DNA of 64,000 nt from Microbacterium sp. (GCF_031178445.1 NZ_JAPSIY010000007.1:124001-188000), one strand, 5' to 3'; shown: positions 34,961 to 44,646, numbered from the stretch's first letter. The notes: generated by a model not told the origin, from the sequence alone. A program made the numbers and translations.

Positions 34961-35048
34961 TCCGACACGTTTTCGGGCGCGGCGGGTCGCATGCGTCACC
35001 CGCGCGAACGTATAGACTGGCGGGCTGGTCCGTCGTCAGGAGAAGAAC

Positions 35049-35525
35049 ATGCCCAGGGAACGCGGTGAGAAGGTCATCGCGACCAACCGTCGCGCGCGTC
35101 ACGACTACAACCTCGAGAAGTCGTACGAAGCAGGCCTCGTGCTCACCGGCACCGAGGTGAAATCGCTGCGCCAGGGTCGCGCGAACCTCACAGACGGGTA
35201 CGCGTACATCAAGGGCGGACAGGCGTATCTCGACGCCGTGCACATCCCCGAGTACTCGCAGGGCCACTGGACGAACCACTCCGCGAAGCGCATCCGGAAA
35301 CTGCTGCTGCACCGCGAGGAGATCGTCAAGCTCGAGCACGCCGTCTCGGCGGGCGGTTACACGCTCATCCCGCTGCGACTGTACTTCTCCGACGGACGCG
35401 CAAAGGTCGAGATCGCGCTGGCGAAGGGCAAGCGCGAGTTCGACAAGCGCCAGACGCTGCGGGAGCGGCAGGACAAGCGCGAGGCCGAGCGGGCCATGCG
35501 GACGCGCAACAGGATGGGCGAGTAG
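35049..35525 (+). CDS. smpB: SsrA-binding protein SmpB
   Basis: A 158-residue trans-translation factor that delivers tmRNA to stalled ribosomes. NRRARHDYNLEKSYEAGLVL, GTEVKSLRQGRANL and the basic C-terminal tail (KRQTLRERQDKREAERAMR) are complete. A TAGACT box lies at about 35014-35019 and AGGAGA precedes the ATG, so this gene has a normal leader of about 30 nt. tmRNA itself is not found downstream, where a convergent peptidase gene ends after 9 nt. Confidence 0.97.
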   Translation: MPRERGEKVIATNRRARHDYNLEKSYEAGLVLTGTEVKSLRQGRANLTDGYAYIKGGQAYLDAVHIPEYSQGHWTNHSAKRIRKLLLHREEIVKLEHAVSAGGYTLIPLRLYFSDGRAKVEIALAKGKREFDKRQTLRERQDKREAERAMRTRNRMGE

Positions 35526-35534
35526 CCCGCCCCG

Positions 35535-37403
35535 CTACAGCCGAGGCTCGAAGCCGAACACGCCGCCGAGGAAGGTCAGCTCGGTCTCGAGTGAGGAGAT
35601 GATCGTCTCCGCACGACGGAAGCCGTGGCCCTCGCCTTCGTACAGCACGTATTCGTGCGGCACGCCGCGCGCGACCAGGGCATCGCGAATGGCTTCGGCC
35701 TGCGACGGCGGCACCACCCGGTCCTCCTCACCCTGCTCCAGCAGCACCGGAACCGAGATGCGGTCAGCATGCGACAGCGGTGAGCGTGCGATGTACACGT
35801 CCTCCGCTTCGGGAAGGGGACCGACCAGGCCATCGAGGTAGCGCGCTTCGAAGTCGTGCGTCTCCGCGGCCAGCATCCGCAGATCGGCGACGCCGTACCG
35901 GGAGATGCCGGCCGAGAACGTGCCCCCTCGCACCAGGGCGCAGAGCACGGTCCACCCTCCGGCCGAGCCGCCGCGGATGGCGATGCGCCGAGGATCGGCG
36001 AGGCCCGCATCCGCCAGGCCCTGGGCGGCCGCCGTGACATCATCCACATCGACGACGCCCCACTGACCGTTCAACCGGTCGCGGTAGGCGCGGCCGTAGC
36101 CGGTGGACCCGCCGTAGTTCACGTCGAGCACTCCGATGCCACGGCTGGTCCAGTATGCGTACGCGGTGGATGCCGCACCCGAGACGTGCGAGGTCGGGCC
36201 GCCGTGAACCATCACGATGTAGGGCGGCAGCTCGCCTTCGGGTGCCGTGACATCGGGGTGGGTGGGCCGGTAGTCGAAGGCATGAACGGGCCCATGCGGT
36301 CCGTCGAACGTCACCGGCGTGCCGTGCGGGATCCAGGCGGGGTCGGTTCCGTGGCCCCCGGTCACCAGGGTCATCGTGGCCGTGCCGAGGTCCACGCACC
36401 ACAGCCCCTGGCCCACCTGCGCCCCCGACCCGGAGACGAGCACCCTGGCGCCCGCGGCGTCGTCGATGCTCGCCCCGGCCGTGACGGGCAGGTCGACGGG
36501 TTCCACACGCTCGCCGTCGGGAGAGATCCGCACGATGCGGTCGGAGCCGTGCGTGCGCGCCGCGACGATCCCGCCGTCGTCCAGCAGCCGATACCAGCGG
36601 TTTCCGAGCACCCACAGGGCGCCGCCGGTGTCCGCATCGACCGGAGGAGTCGCCGGCCGCGTCGAGAGCGGGCCGTGCGCGTCGATCGTCGTCCGCATGA
36701 CGCTCCAGCGGCCCCCCTCCTCGTCGAGCAGGAGCAGCTCGTCGGCGCCTCGCCACTCGGGCTGCAGAGCAGCGCGAGTGGGGATGACCGCGACGTCGCC
36801 GTCCTGCAGCGAGAGCACCCGTAGGCCGGACTCGTCCCACGGCATCCGGTCCGCAGCCCACGTCACGTACGCGAGCCGCTCGCCGTCGGGCGAGAGAGCC
36901 GGATGCGCGAAGAAACCGGCGCCCTGCGCGTGAACGATCACCGCAGCCTCGTCGTCGGCGGCGCTGCCGTCCACCGGGATCTCGACGATCGCGCGCACGT
37001 GCTGCGCAGGTCGCAGATCCTCGCGCACCGCGAACAGCCGGCCGTGCTGGAACGTGAGCCCGCCGTACGCGGGCCCTGGCGCGGTGAGAGGCTCAGGCGC
37101 GCCGCCCCGTGGAGCCCGATGCACGCGCTGATCCGACGCGTTGACGAAGAACAGGGTGCCCTCGGCATCCGCGGTCCAGGCGCCACCGCCGTACTCGTGC
37201 ACCTTCGAGCGCGCGTTCCACGGTTCGGGCAGCAGTTCGGAGCCCGACGAGCTGCGCACGGTCACCCGGCCGCCCTGCGCGGGAACCGACTCACCCCACC
37301 AGATCTCGTCGCCGACGAACCGGGCGCCCTCGATGCGCGGGGAGGATGCGGAGATGTCTGCCGCGCTGAACGGCGAGGGCCAGGAACCGTACGCAGAAGT
37401 CAT
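35535..37403 (-). CDS. S9 family prolyl oligopeptidase-like serine peptidase
   Basis: A 622-residue peptidase. An N-terminal beta-propeller (about residues 10-370; repeated SPDGERLAYV and SPDGERVEPV) caps a C-terminal alpha/beta hydrolase. The triad is visible: Ser480 in GGSAGGW, Asp561 in EEDRVVPPSQ and His593 in GEGHGF. The oxyanion region is VMVHGGPTSH. No signal peptide is seen, so it is probably cytoplasmic and acts on short peptides. TAGGCT ends 6 nt before the ATG at 37403. It is divergent from metF. Confidence 0.92.
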   Translation of the reverse strand: MTSAYGSWPSPFSAADISASSPRIEGARFVGDEIWWGESVPAQGGRVTVRSSSGSELLPEPWNARSKVHEYGGGAWTADAEGTLFFVNASDQRVHRAPRGGAPEPLTAPGPAYGGLTFQHGRLFAVREDLRPAQHVRAIVEIPVDGSAADDEAAVIVHAQGAGFFAHPALSPDGERLAYVTWAADRMPWDESGLRVLSLQDGDVAVIPTRAALQPEWRGADELLLLDEEGGRWSVMRTTIDAHGPLSTRPATPPVDADTGGALWVLGNRWYRLLDDGGIVAARTHGSDRIVRISPDGERVEPVDLPVTAGASIDDAAGARVLVSGSGAQVGQGLWCVDLGTATMTLVTGGHGTDPAWIPHGTPVTFDGPHGPVHAFDYRPTHPDVTAPEGELPPYIVMVHGGPTSHVSGAASTAYAYWTSRGIGVLDVNYGGSTGYGRAYRDRLNGQWGVVDVDDVTAAAQGLADAGLADPRRIAIRGGSAGGWTVLCALVRGGTFSAGISRYGVADLRMLAAETHDFEARYLDGLVGPLPEAEDVYIARSPLSHADRISVPVLLEQGEEDRVVPPSQAEAIRDALVARGVPHEYVLYEGEGHGFRRAETIISSLETELTFLGGVFGFEPRL

Positions 37404-37426
37404 CTCCCGAGCCTATCCGTGCACCT

Positions 37427-37449
37427 CGTGACACACGGCGTCACACACG
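37427..37449. promoter_or_regulatory. Inverted repeat GTGAC-N7-GTCAC upstream of metF
   Basis: GTGAC (37428-37432) and GTCAC (37440-37444) are inverted, 7 nt apart, and each is followed by ACACACG/ACACGG, so direct repeats overlap. It lies between the divergent S9 peptidase and metF, about 25 nt upstream of the peptidase -10 box and about 75 nt before metF. An operator is inferred; the regulator is unknown. Confidence 0.35.
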
Positions 37450-37516
37450 TGCGGCCTTGATCGAGGCTGCTCTACCGTGCTGAAGACACGCAATCGACGC
37501 CAGTGAGGAGAATGCC

Positions 37517-38467
37517 GTGAGTCGCGTCCCGTTCTCCTTCGAGCTGTATCCGCCGCGTTCAGCCGACTCCGCCTCCGCGCTGCACGCGACGATCGACCGG
37601 CTCGCCGACGCCGGCCCCGACTTCCTCTCCGTGACGTACGGCGCGGGTGGGTCGACGGGCGGGCGTTCCCTCGACGTGCTGCGCTACATCCGCAGTCGCA
37701 CCTCGGTCGAGCCTCTCGCCCACCTCACCTGTGTGGGAAACACCTACGCGGGGGCGGCACGTCTCATCCGCGAGTTCCTGGACGCCGGCATCCTCAGCTT
37801 CCTCGCCCTGCGCGGCGACCCGCCCGCGGGTCACGACGAGGGTGAGCCCTTCCTTGGCGACCTGGAGAGCTCGGCGCAGCTGGTCCAGCTGATCGACCGC
37901 GTGCAGGCCGAGCGCGCTCCTTATGAGGAGTCGCCGGTGCCGGGCAATCCCGGCGCGGTCCGCGTCGCACCGCGGCGCAAGGTGAGCATCGCCGTGGCGG
38001 CGTTCCCGAACGGGCACCCCCGCTCGGCGTACAGCAGTCAGCACGTCGACGCCCTGCTCGCCAAGCAGGCCGCCGGCGCCACTCTCGCGATCACGCAGCT
38101 GTTCTTCCACCCCGACCACTATCTGGCGTTCGTGGAGCGCGCGCGTCGCGCGGGCGTGACCATCCCGATCCTGCCCGGCATCATGCCCATCACCTCTCCT
38201 GCCCGGCTCGCGCGTGTGCTCGACCTCACGGGTGAGGAGCTGCCGGGCGAGCTGTCCATAGCGCTCGAGGTGGAGCCGACACCCGAGGGGCGCAGGCAGA
38301 TCGGGATCGAGTGGGCTGCCGACCTCGCACGGGACGTCGTCGACGGCGGCGCCCCCGGCGTGCACCTGTACGCCTTCAACCAGCACGACACCGTGCTCGA
38401 CGTGCTCGCTCGGGCCGGGATCATCCCCGAGCGCGAGCTCTCCTCCGCAGTGAAAGGAAACCCATGA
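37517..38467 (+). CDS. metF: Methylenetetrahydrofolate reductase
   Basis: A 316-residue FAD-dependent TIM barrel that reduces 5,10-methylene-THF to 5-methyl-THF, the methyl donor for methionine synthesis. FSFELYPPRS, LSVTYGAGGSTGG, HLTCVGN and LRGDPPAG are family signatures, followed by ITQLFFHPDHY and ILPGIMPITS. GAGGAG lies before the GTG start. The stop overlaps metE as ATGA, so enzyme and methyl acceptor step are co-produced. The size and NADH-binding region match bacterial MetF, not the larger eukaryotic form. Confidence 0.95.
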   Translation: MSRVPFSFELYPPRSADSASALHATIDRLADAGPDFLSVTYGAGGSTGGRSLDVLRYIRSRTSVEPLAHLTCVGNTYAGAARLIREFLDAGILSFLALRGDPPAGHDEGEPFLGDLESSAQLVQLIDRVQAERAPYEESPVPGNPGAVRVAPRRKVSIAVAAFPNGHPRSAYSSQHVDALLAKQAAGATLAITQLFFHPDHYLAFVERARRAGVTIPILPGIMPITSPARLARVLDLTGEELPGELSIALEVEPTPEGRRQIGIEWAADLARDVVDGGAPGVHLYAFNQHDTVLDVLARAGIIPERELSSAVKGNP

Positions 38468-40776
38468 CCGCTTTCCCCGCCGGGACGATCCTCGGCTATC
38501 CCCGGATCGGCCGTCGCCGTGAGCTGAAGAAGGTCGTCGAGGCGTTCTGGGCCGGCCGAATCGACGAGAGCGCCCTCGAGGCATCCGCAGCAGAGCTGCG
38601 AGCGGCGAACCGTGCGCGCCTCGCCGAGCTGGGCCTCGGACGTGAGGACTCCTCGATCCCCGAGTCGTTCTCGTACTACGACCAGGTGCTCGACGCCGCC
38701 GTAACCGTCGGGGCTGTTCCCGCCCGCTTCGAAGACCTGCGTTCGAGCGACGGAACCATCGGGCTGCCCGCCTACTTCACGATCGCCCGGGGCGAAGGCG
38801 ACCGGGCGCCGCTGGAGATGACCAAGTGGTTCGACTCCAACTACCACTACCTCGTACCCGAGATCGGCCCAGAGACGGTGTTCTCGCTCTCCAGCGACCG
38901 GCTCGTGCGTGAGGTCGTCGAGGCCGCGGATGCCGGTTACCGCACCCGCCCCGTCATCGTCGGACCGGTCACGCTCCTCGCACTGGCCAAGGCGTCGGAT
39001 GCCGCCCCCGTTGGCTTCGATCCTCTGTCCCGTCTGGACGACGTGGTCGCCGTGTACGTCGAGCTGCTCGCGAAGCTGAAGGCAGCAGGAGCGGCGTGGG
39101 TGCAGCTCGACGAGCCCGCGCTGGTCAGCGAGTCGCTGCCGGCGTCGACGACGGAGCTCGCCGATGCGGCTCAACGCGCCCTGGCCGTGCTCGGCGGTAG
39201 GGCGGAGCGCCCGTCGATCTTCGTCTCCGCTCCCTATGCGGCACTCGGCGAGGTGCTCGAGGTGCTCGCCACCGCGCCCATCGAGGCGATCGGCGTCGAC
39301 CTGGTCCGCGGGTCGGTGCCGGCGAAGCTCCCCGAGCTGGGCGGCAAGACGCTCGTCGGCGGTGTGGTAGACGGCCACAACATCTGGCGCGGCGACCTCG
39401 ACGGTGCCTTCGCGAAGCTCGAGGCGCTGCGCGACCTCGGTGCGGCGTCCGTCTCGGCGTCGACGTCCACCTCGCTTCTTCACGTGCCGCACGACGTTCA
39501 GGATGAAACCAAGCTCGATCCACGTCTGGTGTCGTGGCTGGCGTTCGCCGATCAGAAGGTCGGTCAGATCGTCACGCTGGCCGACGGCCTCGGAGCGGGA
39601 CGAGATGCGATCGCCGAGGAACTCGACGCCGCGACCGCCGCGCTCGCCGACCGGCACGGTGCGCCGGGTGTGCGAGACGGCGCCGTGCGCCGGCGCGAGC
39701 TGGCGGAGGCTGACTTCTCACGTGTCACCTACGAGGAGCGTGAGGCCGCGCAGGAGTCCCTGGCGCTGCCGTCCCTGCCGTTGACGACGATCGGATCCTT
39801 CCCGCAGACGGGCGACATCCGTCGTGCCCGCGCGCAGTTCACCCGCGGCGAGCTTCCGCAGGACGACTACGAGGCCTTCCTCAAGGCTGAGATCGATCGC
39901 GTCGTCGCGCTGCAGGAGGACCTCGGCCTCGACGTGCTCGTGCACGGCGAGCCCGAGCGCAACGACATGGTGCAGTACTTCGCGGAGAACCTCGACGGCT
40001 TCGCGGTGACCGAGAACGGCTGGGTGCAGTCCTACGGCTCCCGCGCCACTCGTCCCTCGATCCTGTGGGGCGACGTCTCGCGGCCCGCGCCGATCACGGT
40101 GTCCTGGGCGTCGTACGCCCAGTCGCTGAGCGTGAAGCCGGTCAAGGGCATGCTCACCGGCCCGGTGACGATCCTCGCCTGGTCGTTCGTGCGCGATGAC
40201 CAGCCGCTCGGAGAGACCGCCAATCAGGTGGCCCTCGCCCTGCGCGACGAGATCGCCGATCTCGAGGCAGCAGGCATCGCGATCATCCAGGTCGACGAGC
40301 CGGCGCTGCGCGAGCTCCTTCCGTTGAAGAAGGCCGACCAGCCCGCCTACCTCGACTGGTCGGTGCGCTCCTTCCGTCTCGCCACCGGCGGGGCCGAGGC
40401 GGCGACGCAGGTGCACACGCACCTCTGTTACTCGGAGTTCGGCGTCGTCATCGACGCGATCCGCGCGCTGGATGCCGACGTCACCTCGATCGAGGCGGCG
40501 CGCAGCCGCATGGAGGTGGTTGCCGAGGTCGCCGCCGCGGGCTTCGACCACGGCATCGGACCCGGTGTCTACGACATCCACTCGCCACGTGTGCCGAGCG
40601 TCGAAGAGATCGAGTCGCTTCTTCGCAGGGCCGTCGACGAGCTCCCGCTGCACCAGCTGTGGGTCAACCCGGACTGCGGGCTGAAGACGCGCGGCTACGA
40701 CGAGACCGTGGCATCGCTGCGGAACATCGTCGAGGCGACCCGACGAGTGCGCGAGGACGCGGTCGTCCCGGCCTGA
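38464..40776 (+). CDS. metE: Cobalamin-independent methionine synthase
   Basis: A 770-residue two-barrel enzyme that transfers the methyl group of 5-methyl-THF (triglutamate) to homocysteine. The N-terminal barrel begins [13 protein letters not shown]; the C-terminal barrel carries the zinc ligands His653 and Cys655 in HTHLCYSEF and Cys738 in NPDCGLKTR. The ATG overlaps the metF stop. Being vitamin-B12-independent, it would be a natural target for cobalamin riboswitch control, but nothing like one is visible upstream of metF or metE. Confidence 0.97.
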   Translation: MTAFPAGTILGYPRIGRRRELKKVVEAFWAGRIDESALEASAAELRAANRARLAELGLGREDSSIPESFSYYDQVLDAAVTVGAVPARFEDLRSSDGTIGLPAYFTIARGEGDRAPLEMTKWFDSNYHYLVPEIGPETVFSLSSDRLVREVVEAADAGYRTRPVIVGPVTLLALAKASDAAPVGFDPLSRLDDVVAVYVELLAKLKAAGAAWVQLDEPALVSESLPASTTELADAAQRALAVLGGRAERPSIFVSAPYAALGEVLEVLATAPIEAIGVDLVRGSVPAKLPELGGKTLVGGVVDGHNIWRGDLDGAFAKLEALRDLGAASVSASTSTSLLHVPHDVQDETKLDPRLVSWLAFADQKVGQIVTLADGLGAGRDAIAEELDAATAALADRHGAPGVRDGAVRRRELAEADFSRVTYEEREAAQESLALPSLPLTTIGSFPQTGDIRRARAQFTRGELPQDDYEAFLKAEIDRVVALQEDLGLDVLVHGEPERNDMVQYFAENLDGFAVTENGWVQSYGSRATRPSILWGDVSRPAPITVSWASYAQSLSVKPVKGMLTGPVTILAWSFVRDDQPLGETANQVALALRDEIADLEAAGIAIIQVDEPALRELLPLKKADQPAYLDWSVRSFRLATGGAEAATQVHTHLCYSEFGVVIDAIRALDADVTSIEAARSRMEVVAEVAAAGFDHGIGPGVYDIHSPRVPSVEEIESLLRRAVDELPLHQLWVNPDCGLKTRGYDETVASLRNIVEATRRVREDAVVPA

Positions 40777-40786
40777 GCCACGAGAT

Positions 40787-40827
40787 GAAGAACGTCCCGC
40801 ACGGATGCTCCGTGCGGGACGTTCTTC
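40787..40827. terminator. Bidirectional terminator between metE and lexA
   Basis: A perfect 19-bp stem (40787-40805 with 40809-40827) closes a TGC loop. It lies midway between two convergent stop codons. The plus-strand transcript ends the stem with TTCTTC but no longer T tract. Confidence 0.88.
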
Positions 40828-40836
40828 GTGTCGGAG

Positions 40837-41523
40837 TCAGACGGCGCGCAGCACCGCCACCACCTTCCCGAGCACCACGGCGTCATCGCCGAGGATGGGC
40901 TCGAACGAGGAGTTGCGGGGCAGCAGCCAGGTGTGGCCGTCGCGCTGACGGAATGTCTTCACCGTCGCCTCGCCGTCCAGCATGGCGGCGACGATCTCGC
41001 CGTTCTCGGCGGTGTTCTGCGTGCGGATCACGACCCAGTCGCCGTCGCAGATCGCCGCGTCGATCATGGAATCGCCGTTCACCTTGAGCATGAACAGCTC
41101 GCCCTTGCCCACCAGCTGCCGGGGGAGCGGGAAGATCTCCTCGACCTGCTGCTCGGCCGTGATCGGCACGCCTGCCGCGATCTGTCCCACCAGCGGCACC
41201 AGCGCGGCGTCACCGACCGAGGGTGCGCTGTCGGCCGGATTCTCGGTGCTCGCGCCGGGCAGGTCGATGAGCACCTCCATCGCGCGGGTCTTGCCGGGGT
41301 CGCGGCGCAGATAGCCGCTCAGCTCGAGCTGACCGAGCTGATGCGTGACGCTCGACAGCGACTTGAGGCCGACGGCGTCGCCGATCTCACGCATGCTGGG
41401 CGGGTAGCCGTGACGTGCGATCGAGGTCTGGATGACCTCGAGGATCGCCATCTGCTTGGCGCTCAGATTCTTGCGCCGGCGCGTGCGCGGCGCCTCGGAT
41501 GCCGGGGCCGGGTTCTCGCTCAT
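40837..41523 (-). CDS. lexA: SOS repressor LexA
   Basis: A 228-residue LexA. The N-terminal winged helix ([33 protein letters not shown]) binds the SOS box. The C-terminal latent protease has the cleavage bond Ala117-Gly118 in QIAAGVP, nucleophile Ser152 in NGDSM and general base Lys189 in ATVKTF. All are intact, so RecA-stimulated self-cleavage is expected. GAGG lies before the ATG. It is divergent from a LysM protein with SOS boxes in the shared 273-bp region, implying autoregulation. Confidence 0.97.
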   Translation of the reverse strand: MSENPAPASEAPRTRRRKNLSAKQMAILEVIQTSIARHGYPPSMREIGDAVGLKSLSSVTHQLGQLELSGYLRRDPGKTRAMEVLIDLPGASTENPADSAPSVGDAALVPLVGQIAAGVPITAEQQVEEIFPLPRQLVGKGELFMLKVNGDSMIDAAICDGDWVVIRTQNTAENGEIVAAMLDGEATVKTFRQRDGHTWLLPRNSSFEPILGDDAVVLGKVVAVLRAV

Positions 41524-41654
41524 GCTGGTCCTCCATGCGCTCTGTCGACGCGTCCGGTTCGAATGTCGGTGGCCCGTGATGGGCTGTGGTTATCGAAACC
41601 GTATCCGAGATTTCGCCGGATTCGGAAGATCTGTTCGAGCGTGTCGGGCGAATC

Positions 41655-41670
41655 CGGAACGGAAGTTCGA
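41655..41670. promoter_or_regulatory. LexA-binding SOS box A
   Basis: CGGAAC-GGAA-GTTCGA matches 10 of 12 defined positions of the actinobacterial box TCGAAC-N4-GTTCGA. It lies just upstream of the -35 element of the LysM gene and 132 bp upstream of lexA. A weaker candidate (9 of 12) lies at 41623-41638. Confidence 0.7.
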
Positions 41671-41677
41671 AGAATTC

Positions 41678-41707
41678 TTGACAGATGTTCGATATCGAAG
41701 ATAGGTT
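41678..41707 (+). promoter_or_regulatory. Promoter of the LysM gene
   Basis: TTGACA at 41678-41683 is a perfect -35 hexamer. TAGGTT at 41702-41707 is a plausible -10 after an 18-bp spacer. The spacer holds a perfect 12-bp palindrome (TTCGATATCGAA), and the -10 lies inside SOS box B. Transcription should start near 41714, giving a leader of about 83 nt. Confidence 0.65.
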
Positions 41708-41710
41708 CGG
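41695..41710. promoter_or_regulatory. LexA-binding SOS box B
   Basis: TCGAAG-ATAG-GTTCGG matches 10 of 12 positions of the actinobacterial SOS box. It covers the predicted -10 element of the LysM gene, so bound LexA would block RNA polymerase directly. Confidence 0.7.
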
Positions 41711-41715
41711 AACAC

Positions 41716-41760
41716 AGCTTCGCATCCGGCATTCCCGGCCGAATGCCGGATGCGAAAGCT
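41716..41760 (+). promoter_or_regulatory. Stable hairpin in the 5' leader of the LysM gene
   Basis: CGCATCCGGCATTC (41721-41734) pairs perfectly with GAATGCCGGATGCG (41741-41754) across a CCGGCC loop. AGCTT and AAGCT extend the stem by five pairs with one bulged A. It lies between the predicted start of transcription and the ribosome site (AGAGGAG, 41783-41789) without covering it. Confidence 0.75.
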
Positions 41761-41796
41761 TCCCGCCGTCGAAGTGGGAGAGAAGAGGAGCAGCTC

Positions 41797-42159
41797 ATGA
41801 GCACCACCACCAGCGTTCAGCAGCCGATGACCGCACCCGTTCGGGCGACGCGGCTTCGCCTGACGGCTCGTGGCCGTCGCGTGCTCCTCGCGGTCGCCTC
41901 GGCGCCGCTCGCGGCCGGCGTCGTCTTCTCCGCGCTGGCGGGCGGCTCCGCGATCGCGTCCGGCGAGCAAGCGCCGGCGACGTCCTTCGAGACGGTCACG
42001 GTGATGCCGGGTGACACGCTCTGGTCGATCGCCGCAGATGCGGCGCCCGACGCCGATCCGCGCGAGGTCATCGACGACATCATGCGTCTCAACAGTCTCC
42101 CCAGCGGCATGGTCCAAACGGGCACCACGCTCGCACTTCCGGCCGAGTACACGGACTGA
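41797..42159 (+). CDS. SOS-controlled LysM membrane protein (division suppressor, ChiZ/YneA-like)
   Basis: A 120-residue protein: basic N-terminus, one TM helix (about 29-51), then an extracytoplasmic LysM domain (about 65-116; VTVMPGDTLWSIAADAAP, then DDIMRLNSLPSGMVQTGTTLALP). The layout, divergence from lexA and SOS boxes over the promoter match Rv2719c/ChiZ of mycobacteria and, by analogy, YneA of Bacillus and DivS of Corynebacterium, which halt septation after DNA damage. LysM would anchor it to peptidoglycan. No hydrolase domain is visible. AGAGGAG lies 7 nt before the ATG. Function is inferred from context and domain make-up. Confidence 0.82.
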   Translation: MSTTTSVQQPMTAPVRATRLRLTARGRRVLLAVASAPLAAGVVFSALAGGSAIASGEQAPATSFETVTVMPGDTLWSIAADAAPDADPREVIDDIMRLNSLPSGMVQTGTTLALPAEYTD

Positions 42160-42162
42160 GGC

Positions 42163-42176
42163 GTGTGACGTCACGC
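42163..42176. promoter_or_regulatory. Palindrome GTGACGTCAC upstream of hisC
   Basis: A perfect 10-bp palindrome (42165-42174) flanked by GT/GC sits about 30 nt upstream of the TACCAT -10 box of hisC. It uses the same GTGAC/GTCAC half-sites as the repeat before metF, but with no spacer. An operator is possible; chance is not excluded in GC-rich DNA. Confidence 0.3.
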
Positions 42177-42214
42177 GCGGAGCACGTCGAACGACGCGCT
42201 CTACCATGGGAAGG

Positions 42215-43324
42215 GTGACTTCTCTTGACGATCTGCCCCTCCGCGAAGATCTTCGCGGGCTGATTCCGTATGGCGCGCCGCAGGCGCCGCTGCCGGTCGC
42301 GCTGAACGTGAACGAGAACACCCATCCTGTGCCGGACGAGGTGGCCGACGACATCCTCGACGGCATCGCCAGGGCGCTGCGGGACGTGAACCGCTATCCG
42401 GACCGGGAGTTCACCTCACTGCGAGAGGGTTTCGCCGACTATCTCGGGCACGGTCTGACCGCTGACCGCATCTGGGCGGGCAACGGCTCCAACGAAGTGC
42501 TGCAGCACATCCTGCAGGCATTCGCCGGACCGGGGCGCACGGTCTTCGGATTCGGGCCGACCTATTCGATGTACCCGCTGCTCGCGCAGGGCACGGGCGC
42601 TCGATGGGTGGTCGGGGACCGTGACGACGACTATTCGATATCTGCGGAGGACGCCGCACGGCAGGTGCGTGCGGCAGACCCCGACGTGGTGCTACTGTGC
42701 TCGCCCAACAACCCGACCGGCACTCCGCTCGGGCTCGAAGTGGTCGAGGCCGTCTATGACGCCGCCCGCGGCGTGGTGGTCGTCGACGAGGCGTATCACG
42801 AGTTCGCACCCCACGACGCGCCTTCCGCTCTCACACTGCTCGAGGGGCGCCCGAGACTCGCCGTGTCGCGCACGATGAGCAAGGCCTTCGCGTTCGCCGG
42901 CGCGAGAGTCGGCTACCTCGCCGCGGACGCCGCGTTCGTCGATGCGCTGCGCCTCGTTCGCCTGCCTTACCACCTCAGCGCGCTCACGCAGGCGGCCGCC
43001 ATCGCCGCACTGCGCAGCTCGTCGACGATGCTGCGGATGGTCGACGAGATCGTCGAGCAGCGTGACCGCATCTCGGCCACCCTCGTGGCGCTCGGCTACA
43101 AGCCGCACGAGTCGTGGTCGAACTTCGTGCTGTTCGGCGGCGTCGACGACCCGAGGGCCGTGTGGCAGGGACTCTACGAGCGAGGCGTGCTGATCCGCGA
43201 CGTCGGCATCCCCGGTCACCTTCGCGTGACCGCCGGCACCGAGGCGGAGACCACCGCGTTCCTCGAGGCGCTGGCCTCGATCGCCGATCCCGCGCCGACA
43301 GCCTCGATAGGATCGGCGTCATGA
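42215..43324 (+). CDS. hisC: Histidinol-phosphate aminotransferase
   Basis: A 369-residue PLP enzyme converting imidazole-acetol phosphate plus glutamate to histidinol phosphate. [26 protein letters not shown] and [11 protein letters not shown] are aminotransferase class I signatures; Lys223 in [18 protein letters not shown] binds PLP. The GTG at 42215 is preferred because TACCAT ends 7 nt before it; an ATG at 42206 overlaps that box. It starts a his unit and overlaps hisB by ATGA. hisD, usually first, is absent here. Confidence 0.94.
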   Translation: MTSLDDLPLREDLRGLIPYGAPQAPLPVALNVNENTHPVPDEVADDILDGIARALRDVNRYPDREFTSLREGFADYLGHGLTADRIWAGNGSNEVLQHILQAFAGPGRTVFGFGPTYSMYPLLAQGTGARWVVGDRDDDYSISAEDAARQVRAADPDVVLLCSPNNPTGTPLGLEVVEAVYDAARGVVVVDEAYHEFAPHDAPSALTLLEGRPRLAVSRTMSKAFAFAGARVGYLAADAAFVDALRLVRLPYHLSALTQAAAIAALRSSSTMLRMVDEIVEQRDRISATLVALGYKPHESWSNFVLFGGVDDPRAVWQGLYERGVLIRDVGIPGHLRVTAGTEAETTAFLEALASIADPAPTASIGSAS

Positions 43325-43923
43325 GCGCACGCACCGCCCGTCGCACCCGCAGCACCTCGGAGTCGACCGTCGAGGTCGAGGTGAACCTCGACGGCACCGG
43401 CCGCAGCACCATCGACACCTCGGTGCCGTTCTTCGACCACATGCTTACTGCGTTCGCCAAGCACTCGCTGACCGACCTGACGGTGCGGGCCTCCGGCGAC
43501 ACGCACATCGACGCGCACCACACCGTCGAGGACACCTCGATCGTGCTGGGTCGGGCCATCCGCGATGCGCTCGGCGACAAGGCGGGCATCTCGCGGTACG
43601 GCGACGCCCTGGTGCCTTTGGACGAGGCCCTGGCCCAGGCTGTCGTGGATGTCTCGGGCCGGCCCTTCCTGGTGCACCAGGGCGAGCCGGACGGATTCGA
43701 GTTCCACCTGATCGGCGGCCACTTCACCGGTTCTCTGGTGCGTCACGCCTTCGAGGCGATCACCTTCCACGCCGGCCTCACCGTGCACGTGCGCGTCCTG
43801 GGCGGTCGCGACCCGCACCACATCGCCGAGGCGGAGTTCAAGGCGTTCGCTCGCGCCTTCCGGCAGGCCAAGGCCCTCGACCCGCTCGTCGAGGGCATTC
43901 CATCGACGAAGGGCGCACTGTGA
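43321..43923 (+). CDS. hisB: Imidazoleglycerol-phosphate dehydratase
   Basis: A 200-residue monofunctional HisB removing water from imidazole glycerol phosphate. [27 protein letters not shown] and the repeat half with [16 protein letters not shown] give both manganese-binding His/Glu sets. There is no phosphatase domain, as is normal outside enterobacteria. It overlaps hisC by ATGA and hisH by GTGA. TAGGAT inside the hisC end lies 7 nt before the ATG and could be an internal promoter. Confidence 0.96.
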   Translation: MSARTARRTRSTSESTVEVEVNLDGTGRSTIDTSVPFFDHMLTAFAKHSLTDLTVRASGDTHIDAHHTVEDTSIVLGRAIRDALGDKAGISRYGDALVPLDEALAQAVVDVSGRPFLVHQGEPDGFEFHLIGGHFTGSLVRHAFEAITFHAGLTVHVRVLGGRDPHHIAEAEFKAFARAFRQAKALDPLVEGIPSTKGAL

Positions 43924-44555
43924 ATCGCAGACCCCGCGTCGCCGTCTTCGACTACGAGTCGGGCAACGTGCATTCCGCGGTGAAGGCGCTCGACGCCGCC
44001 GGCGCGGACGTCGAGCTGACCGGAGATCGCACCGCCGCACTGGAGGCGGACGGGCTCCTTGTCCCGGGCGTCGGCGCGTTCGCCGCGGTGCGGGAGGCGT
44101 TGCACGCGCGCGGCGGCGACGAGATCATCGAGCGCCGCCTCGCCGGAGGCCGCCCGGTGCTCGGCATCTGCGTCGGCATGCAGGTGATGTTCGAACGTGG
44201 AGTGGAACGCGGGCAGAACACGGACGGCCTGGGGGAGTGGCCGGGGTCGGTGACCGAGCTCGACTCCCCGGCCCTGCCCCACATGGGCTGGAACACCGTC
44301 GAGCCCGGAGAGGGCAGCGTCCTGTTCCGTGGCATCGAGCAGGAGCGCTTCTACTTCGTGCATTCGTTCGCGGCGAAGACCTGGGAGCTCGACGTGCTCC
44401 CGCCGTTCCCGCAGCCCGCCGTGACCTGGGCCACGCACGGGGAGCGTTTCCTCGCTGCGGTCGAGAACGGGCCGCTCTCGGCGACCCAGTTCCACCCCGA
44501 GAAGTCCGGCGATGCGGGCATTCGCCTGCTGCGCAACTGGGTCGAGTCGCTCTGA
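43920..44555 (+). CDS. hisH: Imidazole glycerol phosphate synthase, glutaminase subunit
   Basis: A 211-residue class I glutamine amidotransferase feeding ammonia to HisF. The nucleophile is Cys84 in GICVGMQ, and His192 and Glu194 in FHPEKS complete the triad. The GTG start overlaps hisB. Its partner hisF is not in the window. A 91-bp gap with a TAGTCT box follows before priA. Confidence 0.95.
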   Translation: MNRRPRVAVFDYESGNVHSAVKALDAAGADVELTGDRTAALEADGLLVPGVGAFAAVREALHARGGDEIIERRLAGGRPVLGICVGMQVMFERGVERGQNTDGLGEWPGSVTELDSPALPHMGWNTVEPGEGSVLFRGIEQERFYFVHSFAAKTWELDVLPPFPQPAVTWATHGERFLAAVENGPLSATQFHPEKSGDAGIRLLRNWVESL

Positions 44556-44646
44556 TCAGCCAAGAGGGTTTGAGCGCGGCGCGCTGCGGGACTAGTCTCG
44601 TCTCTCGTGCCCGCAGAGGCATCCCGAATCCCCTCACTAGGACGTC

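Noticed and set aside
35526..35534. tmRNA gene after smpB
   Set aside because: Only 9 nt separate smpB from the convergent peptidase gene, so ssrA must be elsewhere.
37404..37516. Cobalamin riboswitch before metF-metE
   Set aside because: The gap is only 113 bp and no B12-box-like sequence is seen.
41623..41638. Third SOS box
   Set aside because: CGGAAG-ATCT-GTTCGA matches only 9 of 12 positions; kept only as a weak candidate within the lexA region.
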